Source of the DNA: Culex pipiens pallens
Lineage: Eukaryota > Arthropoda > Insecta > Diptera > Culicidae
Assembly: GCF_016801865.2 (NCBI RefSeq)
Contig: NC_068938.1
Span: 54,696,937 to 54,760,936 of the forward strand
Length of the DNA: 64,000 nucleotides
Direction of reading: 5' to 3'
Below are positions 1 through 12,097 of the stretch, piece by piece. The position numbers and the translations under genes are program-made. Position 1 is the first letter of the stretch. Every line of letters begins with the position of its first letter. Below the pieces are notes generated by a model, which was not told the DNA's origin, did not search any database, and was given only the letters and a program-made list of their open reading frames with translations.

Positions 1-1
1 A

Positions 2-1061
2 GCCGGCGTGCTCAAGAAGAAGTTTTCAACGCTCAGTAGGGAAGCGGAAAGCTATCGCAAGGAAATCGAAACACTGCAGTATCAGCATGGAAAGTTCCAG
101 CAAGCGATCCGTCAACATCAGAAGGATATCGAGGATCTCAAGCGGGAGCTGAGTGATCGAGAAGCGGTCATCAAAGACAAGGAGAGGAAGCTGCACGAGA
201 TGAGCAAGAAGAACGGAGAGCTGGAGAAGTACAAGCAAGTTCAGACGCACAAGATCAACGAGCTGAAGAGTCAGATCGAGCCGAAAGAGCGGGAAATCAA
301 GGAAAAGAAGGAAGTTATTTGCGAGATGGAGAAGAAACTGGAAGAACTCCAGCAGAACAACAAGCAGCTGGCACTGCAGCTGCAGGAACTACGAGACAAG
401 TACTACGGCGCCGACTTGGAACTGCGTAAGGAGCGGAACAAGTTCCGCAGCTCGCGCCACCAATACCAGCAAGTTTGTCGAGAAATTTACAACGTTGCCG
501 GATTGATCCAGAAGCCGGACGAGCTGAAGCGTGGCATCAAGGAGCTCTGCCGCCGATACTCGGACGACAAGGAGCTGCAGAAGACCCTCGCGCTGGACGA
601 AGACGTCCAGAACGAGTTCCTCCGCCAGCGGGAACACCTCGAGAAGCTCACAAAGAACGCCAAACTCAAGGGCAACCAGAAGAAGGACACCGGCGAGACG
701 ATGAAGCTGATGAAGGAGAACATGGAGCTGCTTGGGGAGCTGAACAAGCTGCGCGAACTGCTGAACGAGAAGCAGCGCGCGTGTACGCGCATGGAAGCCC
801 TGCTCGGGCTGTCCAGCAAGGCGATCTCGCCGCGCGAGGCCAAGCTGAAGCTGGAAAAGGCCGTTGCGGTGCGTTTGGGTGAATTTTGGGATTGTGGTTT
901 TATTTTTAGAGTTTTTTTAATTGCAGGACAAGGACGAACTTGAGGCTAGACATCGTGAGCAGGTCGCCAAACTGCAAGAGGTCGTCAAATCACTGTCGAA
1001 CGAGAATCAGAATCTGCGCTCGGAGATTGTGGCTATGAACAGGAAAAATAACGGCAGATGA
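2..1061 (+). CDS. CFAP57: CFAP57 (WDR65)-like axonemal protein, C-terminal part
   Basis: This is the 3' end of a gene that starts upstream of the window; the reading frame is open to the window edge. Two exons are seen, 2-868 and 927-1061, joined across a 58-nt intron (GTGCGT donor, TTGCAG acceptor) in phase 0, ending in TGA. The roughly 330 residues are almost entirely charged coiled coil. The run SQIEPKEREIKEKKE followed by a REHLEKL segment matches the layout of the C-terminal half of CFAP57/WDR65 (ELKKQIEPRENEIK and RQREHLER in vertebrates, from memory). In that family an N-terminal WD propeller precedes the coil and the protein helps assemble ciliary inner-arm dynein or regulatory complexes; the propeller lies outside this window. 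In a mosquito the likely sites are sperm flagella and chordotonal cilia (inference). Another long coiled-coil protein is possible but less likely. Confidence 0.8.
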
Positions 1062-1148
1062 GCGGATTGTGTTCAACCTAAATTGTATGATTTTAGTTTT
1101 TGAAGCATTTTAAACTCTTTATGGATGTAAATGTACTCTTATGTAAAT

Positions 1149-1235
1149 GGGCAAATGTGAGTTTGTAAACAAACATTATATCCTGTTCACTCCTAATGTA
1201 AACAATGACGTGAGCAGGATACACTCTTTCGCTTA
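1149..1235. repeat. Short MITE, GTTTGTAAAC family (copy 1)
   Basis: A small hairpin with TATCCTGTTCAC on the left and GTGAGCAGGATA on the right, next to GTTTGTAAAC. Related copies lie near 17.9 kb, 25.8/26.9 kb and 45.9 kb, so this is a dispersed family. It sits just after the CFAP57 stop codon. Confidence 0.6.
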
Positions 1236-1327
1236 GAGATTGTGGTTTTAGCGGATTGCATACTGGATTTCGTCATGTTCATGCAAGGATTATCCAAGTT
1301 CAAGTTTGAATTTTTGAAGAGGGTAAG

Positions 1328-1493
1328 GGGACCATCCATAAACCACGTGGACACATTAGGGGGGGGGGGGGGGGGGTAAGCGATTGTCCACGCTCCATAC
1401 AAACAAGATTTTTTTTTTGTATGGACAATTGTCCACGAAGGGGGGGGGGTTGAGATTCCCAAAAAAGTGTCCACGTGGTTTATGGATGGTCCC
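1328..1493. mobile_element. MITE with 27-bp terminal inverted repeats
   Basis: The ends, 1328-1354 and 1467-1493, are inverted copies built around CCATCCATAAACCACGTGG. Inside are a poly-G run of about 17 bases, a second poly-G run, and an inner inverted pair around TTGTCCA and TGTATGGACAA, so the whole 166 bp can fold into one long hairpin. No coding capacity. Only one copy is seen in the window. Confidence 0.75.
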
Positions 1494-1853
1494 AAGGGAA
1501 AATTTCGCTTGAAGTTTCGCTTGAAGTTAAACGGTTTTTGGGAAGCTGAATGGTCTAAGGAGCAGTAAATTCCCAACAATGCCGATTGAAAGATTTTGTG
1601 TGATCAAGATCAAAACAACATTCAATGTAATGACAGACCCCAAAGCAAAAATATGACATTGTGTACGCATTTTATGTCAACTAATGTTTTGTTTGGGTAG
1701 TAGCATTGGATGTCAGGTGGTTTTCGTTTGGGTGTAGTTCATCTAGAAATTTTATACAAAGTAAGCAATGTGAAGTACAAAACCAGTAGAATAAAGGAGT
1801 TTTCTTTCCAGAAATCGAACCATTTCTTCATATGAACAATCGTCTATTTAGAT

Positions 1854-2570
1854 CTAAACGCTAAACCCGGCCACATACGCCCCAATATCGTCACAAAGCT
1901 CTCTGAGTTCCTCGTTTGATTTGAACTCCACCGCCAGAATCGCATTCCCCACGGCAATAGTCTCCTTTACCGTTTTCCCCTTAACCCAAATCCTCCCATT
2001 CATTCCGGCGGCCATCTCGAAGGCCAGCTCCTTCGCCAGCAGGTCCAAAAACGGACACTTGGGGTTCAAAATCTTCCTTACCAGATTGATGCTGCAGTTG
2101 AACACGAACCCGTCCTGCAGCGCTCCCAGCTTGCCCTTCTTGCCGTGCGAGTCCACGCAGATCAGCTCAGGTTCCAGGTCCTTGTTGGCAATCAACAGTC
2201 GCGCGCAGATGACCTCACCCACGTTGACGTCCGGCCGGTTCTTCTTAGTTGCACCTTCAAACGCCATGTAGGACAGCGAGGCCGGTTCACTTGCGCCAAT
2301 GTCCACCCGGAATATGTCCCCGGCTTTCTGCGTCACGATTCCGATCACGATTTCACCCCGGTTCGGCACGTACCGCTTCTGGTGGCAGTCGACCCAGAAC
2401 GTGTTTGGGGGCTTCTTGCGCAGGACACCGCTTTTACACACCAGCACCAGGTCGTCCCGGTCTTGCCGGAGCCCTGGTCCGAGAACCACCTTTTTGTTGT
2501 TTTTGGCCAGCTCGATCGCTTCCTGGACGTGGAAGCCCGGCAGGACGGTTCCGTTTACCTCCGCTAGCAT
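1854..2570 (-). CDS. Rrp40: Exosome complex component RRP40 (EXOSC3)
   Basis: An intronless gene of 238 residues, close to the usual length of RRP40 (about 230-275). An in-frame GTG lies two codons upstream, but the ATG at 2570 is the natural start. RRP40 is one of the three S1/KH cap proteins of the RNA exosome, which degrades and trims RNA from the 3' end in nucleus and cytoplasm. The N-terminal domain carries the family-like VLPG and GPGLR motifs. The S1 domain spans about residues 65-150 (GEIVIGIVTQ, FRVDIGASEP). The C-terminal KH domain has the GMNGRIWVK loop characteristic of RRP40. It is divergent from ZMAT5, with 245 bp between the starts that probably hold both promoters. Confidence 0.93.
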   Translation of the reverse strand: MLAEVNGTVLPGFHVQEAIELAKNNKKVVLGPGLRQDRDDLVLVCKSGVLRKKPPNTFWVDCHQKRYVPNRGEIVIGIVTQKAGDIFRVDIGASEPASLSYMAFEGATKKNRPDVNVGEVICARLLIANKDLEPELICVDSHGKKGKLGALQDGFVFNCSINLVRKILNPKCPFLDLLAKELAFEMAAGMNGRIWVKGKTVKETIAVGNAILAVEFKSNEELRELCDDIGAYVAGFSV

Positions 2571-2815
2571 GGTCACTATTGGTTCTCGACAAGTTATTCC
2601 GTAAAATTAATCCGATTTGGAACCGTTTTTGGTAGCGTGTTTTTGTTTTTGTCGAACCGCGCCGCAACTGTTTTGACGTTTCTCGCCGAAACGTCTGATG
2701 GCGTCTTGTTTATAAAAACATCAACAGATGATTTTCTATGTTTACTGTTGTCAAACAAAAATACGACTCGGCATCAGTTCAGTTCAGTTTTCCAACAGAT
2801 TCACTATCTTTTTTA

Positions 2816-4071
2816 ATGGGAAAAAAGTACTTTTGCGATTACTGCGAGAAGCACATCCAGCGGGATCCCAGCATTGTGCGAAAACACAACGAAGGGATCC
2901 CGCACTGTCGTGCCCGCGCGGAGTATTACGAGAGGTTCAAAGGTTCGACTCGGGGGGGAAAACACTCAAATTTCATTCATTGTTGGGCATGGAGTCGCTA
3001 ACTGTGAAGAGTAGGGAAATGTTGAGCATAGTAATCCTTGATCAATGTAGGCTGCAGCAAACAAAATAAAGTGTCATTCCAATTCTGTAATTCGGACTAA
3101 ACGGACGTCTTTGCTTCCAAAAGGTTATGGGCTGAGGCCAACGCCATATCGGTGAACCAGAAGCAGTTTTAGAATCAAAATTGGTTAGGGGACGTCTTTT
3201 CTTTCAAGAGGTTATGGGCCCAGGCCAACGCCACATCGGTTAACCGGAAGCAGTTCTAGAATCAAAAAAGGCCAGGTTACGGGCCCAGGCCAACGCCAGA
3301 TTGGTTAACCGCAAGCAATTTTGGAATCAACTGAGGTCAACCAAGACTCCATTTAAAGAAAAGTGGAATTTGTGCCCATGTGAATTTCGAGCTAGATGCA
3401 AGAGGACCATTTCTGGAGCAACATTTGAAAGGGGCGGTACGACATTGCTCTTACGGCCTTTTATAACACGCGTTTAAATGGGACGAAAGGCCGTAAGAGC
3501 AATGTCGTATTGCCCCTTTCAAGTGTTGCTCCAGATTTTGTCATAGACACGGTTCGACTCCACGCTTCATCTACTGGTTAAAATAGATTTAAAGTGTCCA
3601 GAAGTTAATTTTCCCATTTCTTCAAACAGACCCGAGCGTCATCTTGAGCGAGGCAAGTGGAAAGAAACAATGTCGCACGCTAATGACCGGAGCCGAGTGC
3701 CAGTTTGGGCCAAACTGTCGCTTTAATCACTATACGACCGCGGAAATGGATAGACTGGGTCAGCAAGGTTGGTAACGCTTGCAAGTTCTTATTGTCACCA
3801 GATATTGAGGCAATGACCAATTTTAGTTGACTGGACGGCTCGTCAGAAGGCAAAACGCACCGAGGAAACGCTCCAGAAGCTCACGAATGCCCCGAACATC
3901 GTGCAGCAGTTTCTGGAACGTCGTGAAGCCAGGCTGGCCAAGGAGCAAACCGAGTACAAACCATTCTGGAGTTATTCGGAGGAGCTTCGGGACGGTGATC
4001 TTCCGCCGTCGCTGCGCGAGATTGACCCCGGTCGGATCGATTCGAGCGGAGGGTTTGCCCGGTGGGGATAG
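2816..4071 (+). CDS. ZMAT5: ZMAT5-like U11/U12 snRNP zinc-finger protein
   Basis: Three exons, 2816-2942, 3630-3767 and 3827-4071, give 169 residues, practically the length of human ZMAT5 (U11/U12-20K, 170 residues). The N-terminus has a U1-type C2H2 finger (YFCDYCEKHI with the two histidines following). Exon 2 encodes a CCCH finger, C-x8-C-x5-C-x3-H, within CRTLMTGAECQFGPNCRFNH. The tail ends with LPPSLR and a terminal ARWG, as in vertebrate ZMAT5. The family protein belongs to the U11/U12 di-snRNP that recognises minor (U12-type) introns in the nucleus. The first donor, AAAG|GTTCGA, is weak, so that junction is the least certain. An AATAAA follows 17 nt after the stop. Confidence 0.88.
3121..3340. 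repeat. Three-unit minisatellite inside ZMAT5 intron 1
   Basis: Imperfect direct repeats start near 3121, 3209 and 3274 with AGGTTATGGGCCCAGGCCAA-like sequence followed by a GGTTAACCG-AAGCA block and TTTTAGAATCAA. Unit spacing is 88 and 65 bp, so units differ by indels. Confidence 0.6.
3413..3534. mobile_element. Fold-back MITE in ZMAT5 intron 1
   Basis: The arms begin CTGGAGCAACATTTGAAAGG and end CCTTTCAAGTGTTGCTCCAG; almost the whole 122 bp is one inverted repeat around GACATTGCTCTTACGGCC with a short loop. No target duplication could be assigned. Confidence 0.75.
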
Positions 4072-4087
4072 TCATCGAAAATGAAAA

Positions 4088-4093
4088 AATAAA
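4088..4093 (+). promoter_or_regulatory. Poly(A) signal for ZMAT5
   Basis: AATAAA 17 nt downstream of the ZMAT5 stop codon, followed by AT-rich DNA. SLC12A9 ends on the opposite strand at 4642, so the two genes converge. Confidence 0.6.
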
Positions 4094-4641
4094 CTTATGT
4101 TTGTATTAAAATATATATTAGACATCTAATAGATTTATTTATTATCAGTTCCATCAGTATACTATCTCTCAAACTTTCAGATATATATCATGTATGTGTC
4201 AGCTATCTGCAGCCGAGTGCTTTTGAGTAAATCACAATCAGTTTATGATATTTGTTATAGATTTTTCTTTAATACTTATTTTGCCAATCAACGACAATGG
4301 ACAACAGCACATAATTGCACCATCGATTCAAAACGGGAGTGTGTTTTGTGAGGTCAGCTAAATGGTTCCCACCAGGAATTGAGACGTTGCACAGTACGCT
4401 TAGAGAAGAGTTAAATAAAAGTGACAATCATTGTGTGTACTTAACATGTAATAAATAATAAAAATGCTTGCTACATACGTAAAACGTATTCATTAAACGC
4501 GCCGTAATGTGCCTACGGCGAAGCTCTAGAGGTTAATGGAAGAGAATTTCGCTAGGTGGGCGGGAACAGTTCTAGTAACTACTATTCTAGCGGAAAGTGT
4601 CACACCTAACTCATCACTGGAGGAGGTTTGGAGAAGCTTTT

Positions 4642-7600
4642 CTACAGCGTGGTCGAGGTGACCGCGTTGATGCCGTGCACCAGTATCGTCGGCGGCAGGT
4701 CGTACGTCAGCTCCGTCAGCAGGTCCAGATAGTGGTGGCAGCGCTCCTTGTAGTCGATCGTGCCCACCTTGGGCGGCGCCGGCAGGTACATGAACGTCAC
4801 GGCCGTCGCGTTCGACTTGTCCCGGATGATTTGGTTGACCCTGTGGGAAAAAAGAGGTTTTTCACAAAAGAAAGCATGAACAAACATGGTTGACCGCCAC
4901 CAAACGGCGTGCCTTCCAATCAGCGATGCTAAGAGAGAAATTGTGAGCAGTCGCAACGCTGACATGGGAAGGACTTCTGTTGTGTTACTTATTTCGACTG
5001 ACTAGACAGAAATTTGACGACATGCCATCCGAGCTAGGATACTATGGGAACGAAGTTTAAACAAAATCTTACCTCTGCATGTACAACTTGGACCGGTTGA
5101 TGTTCTCCTCCGTCATGAGCTGGTTACTGTCACTCTTGCTGGTGAACTGCTTTAGGATGTTGCGGTGCCGCGGGAAGTCCATATCCTTGTTCCATTCCGG
5201 GATCTGCACAAATTACGATTTGATAAATTTGATCGAATTTCGGCTTTCGAAGAACGTTACCTGATGAATTGAGGCGGAAATGCGCAAGGACTTCAGCAGC
5301 TGATTCAACCGGTACTCCGCTGGGCGCTCAAAGGGAGTACTATTCATTTGGAAATGACTGTTATTAAACGACGCGGACAGAACGGGAGTGATTTGTGCGA
5401 GAGAAAGAGAGATGCAGAGAGAGAGGGAGAAGCATTGCAGAAAAGGTGAAGTTGTGAATGTTAGTTGAAAGCAATTGGACCACACGATCTTACCTCGCAT
5501 CCGCCTGCGTTTCCGACTCGCAGAGGAACACCCGCAGCTCGAGACGCTTCCAAACCGGAAGCATGTTAATAATACAAGCCAGCTGCATCATGAACAGTGA
5601 CACCACGTCGAACGGATCCTCGTTCTTGGGCTCGAAGATGTTCACCGGCCACACGTCAATGTAGTGGATGTGGTTGCTCTTGGCGATCATCTGCTTGTCC
5701 AGCCGGTGGAAGTGCCGACACAGACAGATATTCTTCTTCATGCGCAGCACGTCGTCGATGATCTGGACGTAGTCTACGGTCAGCAGAGACTTTTGCTCGT
5801 CGTTACGCCGGTACGGGAACAGCTTGATGCCGTTGTCGTCAAACTCGCCGGTCCGGTAGGGGGAGTTTTCACTGAAAAAAGGACGATCAGCATCTATAAG
5901 AAAAGTGTAGATCACCTCAACTTACTGCTCGAAGAAGTCCTTGGACATCTCCTCGTCGTAGAATCCCAAAATGATCGTGTTGGGCTTCATGGCGCCCATA
6001 CCAGAAATCCGGATCAAGTGCTGAATACCTTCCCGCACGCTCTTCGCCAGCGTCAGCTCCACGAACGCCTTCACCTTCATATGGTCGATCAGCGACAGCC
6101 ACTGCGTGTACTCCTCGATCGTGGGATCGTTCGACGAGTCATTCTCCGAGAACTCGCCCTGCTTGACGTGCCCAATCACGTACAACCCACCCTTTTTCAT
6201 ATCGTTCACGAAGTGAATCAACGGGCAGCACGATCGCGGACTCGACACGAGCAGCAACATCTGTGGACGCCAGAACTTTACGTGATCCTTGCGCGAGTCC
6301 AACATCAGCAGATACTTCCGGACCTGGTGAAACATCAACGCCTGCGAGATCGATCCCCACTGGACGCCTTGCGAGGCCGGTGAAAACAGATGCAACGCGA
6401 TCACCAACAGCAGACACAAGATCACGCTGGACGAGGCGTAGATCGGGTTGATGACGAACATCATCACGGCTGTGCCGACCAACCCAATGAAGGCCGTGTG
6501 CCACGTAAAGTACTTGTATGTTGGTCGGAAGTTCGGCGCGCCCGTGATCTCGATCCCCAAACAGGCCAAATTAGTCGCCAAGTAGGACAGCATGAACAAC
6601 ACCGAGTTGATCTGGGCAATCGTGTTCAGCGAACCAATCAGTAAAATCGCCTCAACCAGCACCCAACTCCCGATGACCGCCGCGATCGGATTGCTCTTGT
6701 ACGTCCCTCTCACCACAAAGTTCAGCAGCGATCCAAACACCTTATCCTTGGCCAGCGCTTCCAACACGCGACTCGATCCGATCAAATTGCTCAACCCCGT
6801 AGAAAACGTCGCCGTCAAAATGCCGATCGTCACGAACGTCGGCCACAAATTCACCGGCCCAAGAAACAAGAAATTGTTCTGCAGCAAAAACGTCGAAGTC
6901 GTCGCCGCCATCAGCACCGACAGCCCAATATAGCACAGGAACGTAAACAGCACCGCCGACAGCGTCCCCGCCGGAATGCTCCTCGAAGGATTCTTCAACT
7001 CCCCGGACATGTTCGCCCCGGCCATAATCCCCGTCACCCCGGAAAACAACACGCCAAACACCACCGCAAAGTTCACCTCATTCCCGTGCGACGTATAATC
7101 CCGCCCGTAATGACTGCCCAAGTTCTCCGCCAGCGTTCGCATGCTCAATCCGGTGTAGCTCCCGTTCACCCGAAACGTCGCGTTCTGCACCAAATCGTTC
7201 TCCAGCGGAATGGCCACATCCAGCGGGCCCTTCGACAAAAAACTGATATAAGTCGACACCAAGCACACAACCACCACCCCCAAGATCAGCATCGAAGTCT
7301 TGGCGAACATCTCCGCCCCGATCAGCACCACCAGCAGCATAAGCGTGTTGATCGAGCTGCAGTACAGGAAGCGCCACCAGCGCCCATCCGGGATGGAACC
7401 ACCCTCGGCGCCCGCTTCCGACGGGCCAAAATTCTGGATGATGCCCTCGGCGCAGCCGGAAATGGCTAGGCCACAGCCGACCACGTTCGCCAGGAAGAAG
7501 AGCGTCCCGATCGAGCCGCCGAATTCGGGCCCGAGCGTGCGGCTGATCATGACTGTGGAATAGAGGGACAAGAACGGTACGTTGGAACGATCAACATTAT

Positions 7601-10600
7601 TTTGGGAGTGTTGCCAAAAAGGTTTTTTTAAACGACGAAAAAATACGAAAATAAAATTTGCATTTGAAAAGTTTTTCACAGAAATTCTGAAAAAAAAATT
7701 CTGGAAAAAAAGAGTTATATGAGTAAAATATCGATTAAAGTGTAACGAAAACTGAGTTATAACCGAATTTGCTAGCTTTTTGTCGAATTGCAGCTGATAA
7801 TCGCACATAACATTCAAAACGGGCGTAGAAATAGTAAGTAAGTAAATCTTTCCCAGTTCCTGAAGGGATCACCCTTGAAGAATATCGGGGCCGGCATTTA
7901 CAAAGCAGATTCAGTGGCAGTTTCATTCTCAAATTAATGTTAACATGTTAAGGTTAATGTTGACATTCCATAGGTCGCCTCCCTAAAAGAGCACCAGTTG
8001 TGTTGGTCCGAGCCGGGATTTGAACCCCGATCTACCGCTTACGAGGCGGAAGCGTCACCACGTGGGCTCCTCAACATGACTTAAAAATGGGACAGGCTAC
8101 TATTCATTCATTCATTCAAAATACTTGGACTTTAAAACAAAATGTTTGAATTTTCATTAAAGTAGATTTCACAGCTTTTGCAAAGGTCGTTGTCATATTG
8201 GTCATGTGTAACATAACCAAATTCAGGTTTTTTCTAATATCTTTTCTATAATATCAGCAATTTCACGAAAGTTTCATTTTATGACAATGGTTGAAAAACT
8301 TGAAAAGTTTTTTTTATTTTCAAATGATTTTTTACCATGTTAAGTCTAAGCTCAAAACGTGGATTTTTTGGTGGAAAACAAACATGGATTTTGGAATTTT
8401 ATCGTTTTAGAATTTCAGAATTTTGAAAATGTTCAGATCTTAAAGATTTGTTTAAATTTTCGAATTTTCATTTTTTCATGAATTTTCTGATTTTTTATGA
8501 ATTTTCTGATATTTTTTGAATTTTAGGATTTTTCATAATTTTCATAATTTTCTGATTTTTTTTTCTGAACTTCCAATAATTTTAGAATTTTCAAAATTTA
8601 CAGAATTTACTAAATTATCTAAATTAACAGAATTTTTAAAATTTTCTAAAATTTAAAGTTTTTAAAAAAAATTAAAACTAAGGCATTTTTTAAATTTTCA
8701 GAAATTTAAAATTTTTGAATTTTTAGAAATTTTCGAATTAAGAAAAAAAATAATACTTCAAGAATTTTTAAAATGTGGATTTTTAATGTTTTGCAATTTT
8801 GGAATTTTATAGCTTTACATTTTTGAATTTAAAGAAATTTTCAAATTAAAAAAAAATATTTAAATTTTGTATTGTTTAGATTTTTTTCGAATTTTAGATT
8901 TCTTAGAATTATCCGAATTTTCGAAATGTTTTTAATTTTCTTATTTTACTTATTTTACCAATATTTGCTGAATTTTCTGAATTTGCTGTTTTTTTAATTT
9001 TCAGAAATTGTATATTTTTTTAATTTGTTAAAATTAAAAAATATTTAAATTTTGTTATGAAATTTTAGATTTTTGTTAAATTTTTGATTTTTTTTCAATT
9101 TCAAAAATTTTAAATTAACAAATTTTCTAATTAAAAATAATATTTTTTAATTTTCCGAGTTTTTTTTTAAATTGATATATTTTCTAAAATTCCTGAAAAT
9201 TTTAAAAATTAAAAAAAAATTTAAAAATTCTAAAAAATCAGAAAATTTTAAAAATTCTTAAAATCTAAACAATTTTAAATTTTTTTAAAATTCTGAAAAT
9301 TATTAAAACTCTGGAATCTGTAAATCTAGAAAATTCGGAAAATAAGCAAATTCCTGGAAACTCTTCAGAATTAAAAAAAAATTAACATTTTTTAGAATTT
9401 TCTTTTTTTTTTAAATGTTTAGAGTTTATATAATTTTAGAATTTTCGGAATTCTTCGAATTTTATGATTCAAAAAAAATGTGGAATTTGCTGATTTTTAT
9501 TTTATAATTTTAGAAATTCTGATTTTTTTTCAGAATTTTCTGAATTTCACGATATTTTTTGAATTTTGTAATTTTAGAATTTAAGAATTTTATAATTTTA
9601 TAATTTTATAATTTTATAATTTTATAATTTTATAATTTTATAATTTTATAATTTTATAATTTTATAATTTTATAATTTTATAATTTTATAATTTTATAAT
9701 TTTATAATTTTATAATTTTATAATTTTATAATTTTATAATTTTATAATTTTATAATTTTATAATTTTATAATTTTATAATTTTATAATTTTATAATTTTA
9801 TAATTTTATAATTTTATAATTTTATAATTTTATAATTTTATAATTTTATAATTTTATAATTTTATAATTTTATAATTTTATAATTTTATAATTTTATAAT
9901 TTTATAATTTTATAATTTTATAATTTTATAATTTTATAATTTTATTATTTTATAATTTTATAATTTTATAATTTTATAATTTTATAATTTTATAATTTTA
10001 TAATTTTATAATTTTATAATTTTATAATTTTATAATTTTATAATTTTATAATTTTATAATTTTATAATTTTATAATTTTATAATTTTATAATTTTATAAT
10101 TTTATAATTTTATAATTTTATAATTTTATAATTTTATAATTTTATAATTTTATAATTTTATAATTTTATAATTTTATAATTTTATAATTTTATAATTTTA
10201 TAATTTTATAATTTTATAATTTTATAATTTTATAATTTTATAATTTTATAATTTTATAATTTTATAATTTTATAATTTTATAATATAATAATTTTATAAT
10301 TTTATAATTTTATAATTTTATAATTTTATAATTTTATAATTTTATAATTTTATAATTTTATAATTTTATAATTTTATAATTTTATAATTTTATAATTTTA
10401 TAATTTTAGAATTTAAGAATTTATGAATTTTAGAATTTCAGAATTTTAGAATTTTAGAATTTTAGAATTTTAGAATTTTAGAATTTTAGAATTTCAGAAT
10501 TTTAGAATTTTAGAATTTTAGAATTTTAGAATTTTAGAATTTTAGAATTTTAGAATTTTAGAATTTTAGAATTTTAGAATTTTAGAATTTTAGAATTTTA

Positions 10601-12097
10601 GAATTTTAGAATTTTAGAATTTTAGAATTTTAGAATTTTAGAATTTTAGAATTTTAGAATTTTAGAATTTTAGAATTTTAGAATTTTAGAATTTTAGAAT
10701 TTTAGAATTTTAGAATTTTAGAATTTTAGAATTTTAGAATTTTAGAATTTTAGAATTTTAGAATTTTAGAATTTTAGAATTTTAGAATTTTAGAATTTTA
10801 GAATTTTAGAATTTTAGAATTTTAGAATTTTAGAATTTTAGAATTTTAGAATTTTAGAATTTTAGAATTTTAGAATTTTAGAATTTTAGAATTTTAGAAT
10901 TTTAGAATTTTAGAATTCTAGAATTCTAGAATTTTAGAATTTTAGAATTTTAGAATTTTAGAATTTTAGAATTTTAGAATTTTAGAATTTTAGAATTTTA
11001 GAATTCTAGAATTTTAGAATTTTAGAATTTTAGAATTTTAGAATTTTAGAATTTTAGAATTTTAGAATTTTAGAATTTTAGAATTATAGAATTTAAGAAT
11101 TTTGTACCGGGTAAGTCACGTACGTTGCGAGGCTCGGGAGCAAACCCGGTCGGAATCAAATGTCTAGTAGCAAATGAAGAATCTTTCAACAACTCAGTTT
11201 AAAAAAAAACAAATTTATGAAATTGCGATAAGGCCGATGCAAATATTTTTTGAAGTATCAACATTTGATGAAAAATCATTTCGGATTGTTATCATTTGAT
11301 TTGACTTCTATTTCCTTTACAATTTTAAAGTTTTTCATTTTTTTTTGTCCCCCTGATTTGGGAAGGGGTTTCCTCCTTCAAAATTAGTCCAAAAAATCGG
11401 GCGGCGACATTAACTATGAAAAATATTTACAACGATCAAATTTAGAGATTTTTTAAAGGTCCTTTAAGCTATTGTGTTTCATATGTTTGTAGGACCTGTT
11501 TTAAAAACTCTAGAAATGTTTAAAAAAAAATCCTTAAACTAGATTTCAGGAACTGGTCCCACAATCTCAAACCTAATCAGAATTGCATTACTCACAGTAC
11601 ACTCCTCCTCCCTCGACGGCTCCGTTCGTCGAGATGGCGCACACGGACGAAACAGTAAACAGCAAAATTACATAAGCAATCACAAATTGCAGCAGCGTGA
11701 CGTACAGCCCGGCATTGCCGACGATGAATCCTGTACGGCCAAACATTAATCAATTAGAGCTTGCCTGCTGCTGATTCTTTCTTTTCTTCTTACCAACTCG
11801 GATGAAAACCAGCGCACTAAACATGGACAGCGCCACCGGGCAAAACACCCCCGCGAAGGTCCCAAGCGTCCGACCGGACTGCGTCTCCGGATCGGAGATG
11901 CTCCCAAACTCGACGTACCCGGCCGGGTCGGCATTCTGGGCCGAGGACGCCCCCGCCGCCGACTGAAACAGGCTGCCAAACTGGCGAATTAGCCGCGACG
12001 AGCCATGGCCGTTGGCGGTCGTGCCCGTAATCGGCGAAGATTCCGACGACTCGACCGGGTCGTTGTTGGTGCTGCGGACGTTGTTGGCCGCTATCAT
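4642..12097 (-). CDS. SLC12A9: SLC12A9-like cation-chloride cotransporter family protein
   Basis: Seven coding exons on the minus strand: 12097-11794, 11730-11596, 7552-5926, 5871-5494, 5357-5261, 5203-5073 and 4840-4642. All phases join to give about 956 residues (human SLC12A9 is about 914). The 5' border of the fifth exon could instead be 5339. The protein has the amino-acid permease/SLC12 layout: a cytosolic N-terminus, TM1 with LSMFSALVFIR, the MISRTLGPEFGGSIG segment, TGIMAGANMSGELK, then a cytosolic C-terminal SLC12 domain with FHQVRKYLLMLD, KDHVKFWRPQ and the terminal LPPTILVHGINAVT. These match SLC12A9 (CIP1) more closely than NKCC or KCC. Vertebrate SLC12A9 modulates NKCC1 and has been placed on endolysosomal membranes; no solute can be deduced here. 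The 4 kb intron between exons 2 and 3 carries a SINE and large octamer satellites. Confidence 0.88.
7925..8075 (-). mobile_element. SINE with a tRNA-like head (CGT anticodon loop), copy 1
   Basis: Read on the minus strand, about 8069-8006 resembles a tRNA: an arm with GCCTCGTAAGCGG (CGT in the anticodon position) and a box B, GGGTTCAAATCCCG. The D-arm is damaged. The sequence continues as a body that matches the interrupted copy at 54.7/56.6 kb (ACAACTGGTG, then TTAGGGAG and CTATGGAATG), with an internal deletion here. A shared non-tRNA body makes this a SINE rather than a tRNA gene. Confidence 0.65.
8380..9583. repeat. Degenerate AT-rich octamer-derived DNA
   Basis: About 1.2 kb of GAATTTTC, AATTTTAG and similar words with little GC, leading directly into the homogeneous array that follows. 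It reads as mutated, older parts of the same octamer satellite. It lies in the long SLC12A9 intron; no coding potential. Confidence 0.55.
9584..10405. repeat. TTTTATAA octamer satellite, about 100 units
   Basis: A nearly perfect 8-bp tandem array of TTTTATAA over about 820 bp. Only two clear interruptions are seen (TTTTATTATT near 9943 and TAATATAATAAT near 10282). It lies inside the SLC12A9 intron and passes abruptly into the TTTTAGAA array. Confidence 0.97.
10405..11100. repeat. TTTTAGAA octamer satellite, about 85 units
   Basis: A continuous 8-bp array of TTTTAGAA, differing from the preceding array at one position of the unit. A few units carry TTCTAGAA (10915-10930, 11004), and TTTCAGAA units occur at the start. 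It ends at AATTTTGTACCGGG, where non-repetitive intron resumes. Confidence 0.97.

Noticed and set aside
5922..7817. A 631-residue open frame starting at 7817 taken as one protein
   Set aside because: The part before MISRTLGPEF is intron sequence; the reverse strand has a TTCCACAG acceptor at 7553 and the real upstream exons are at 11.6-12.1 kb.
9584..11100. CRISPR-like or coding repeat
   Set aside because: The units are 8 bp in direct tandem without spacers; this is a simple satellite.
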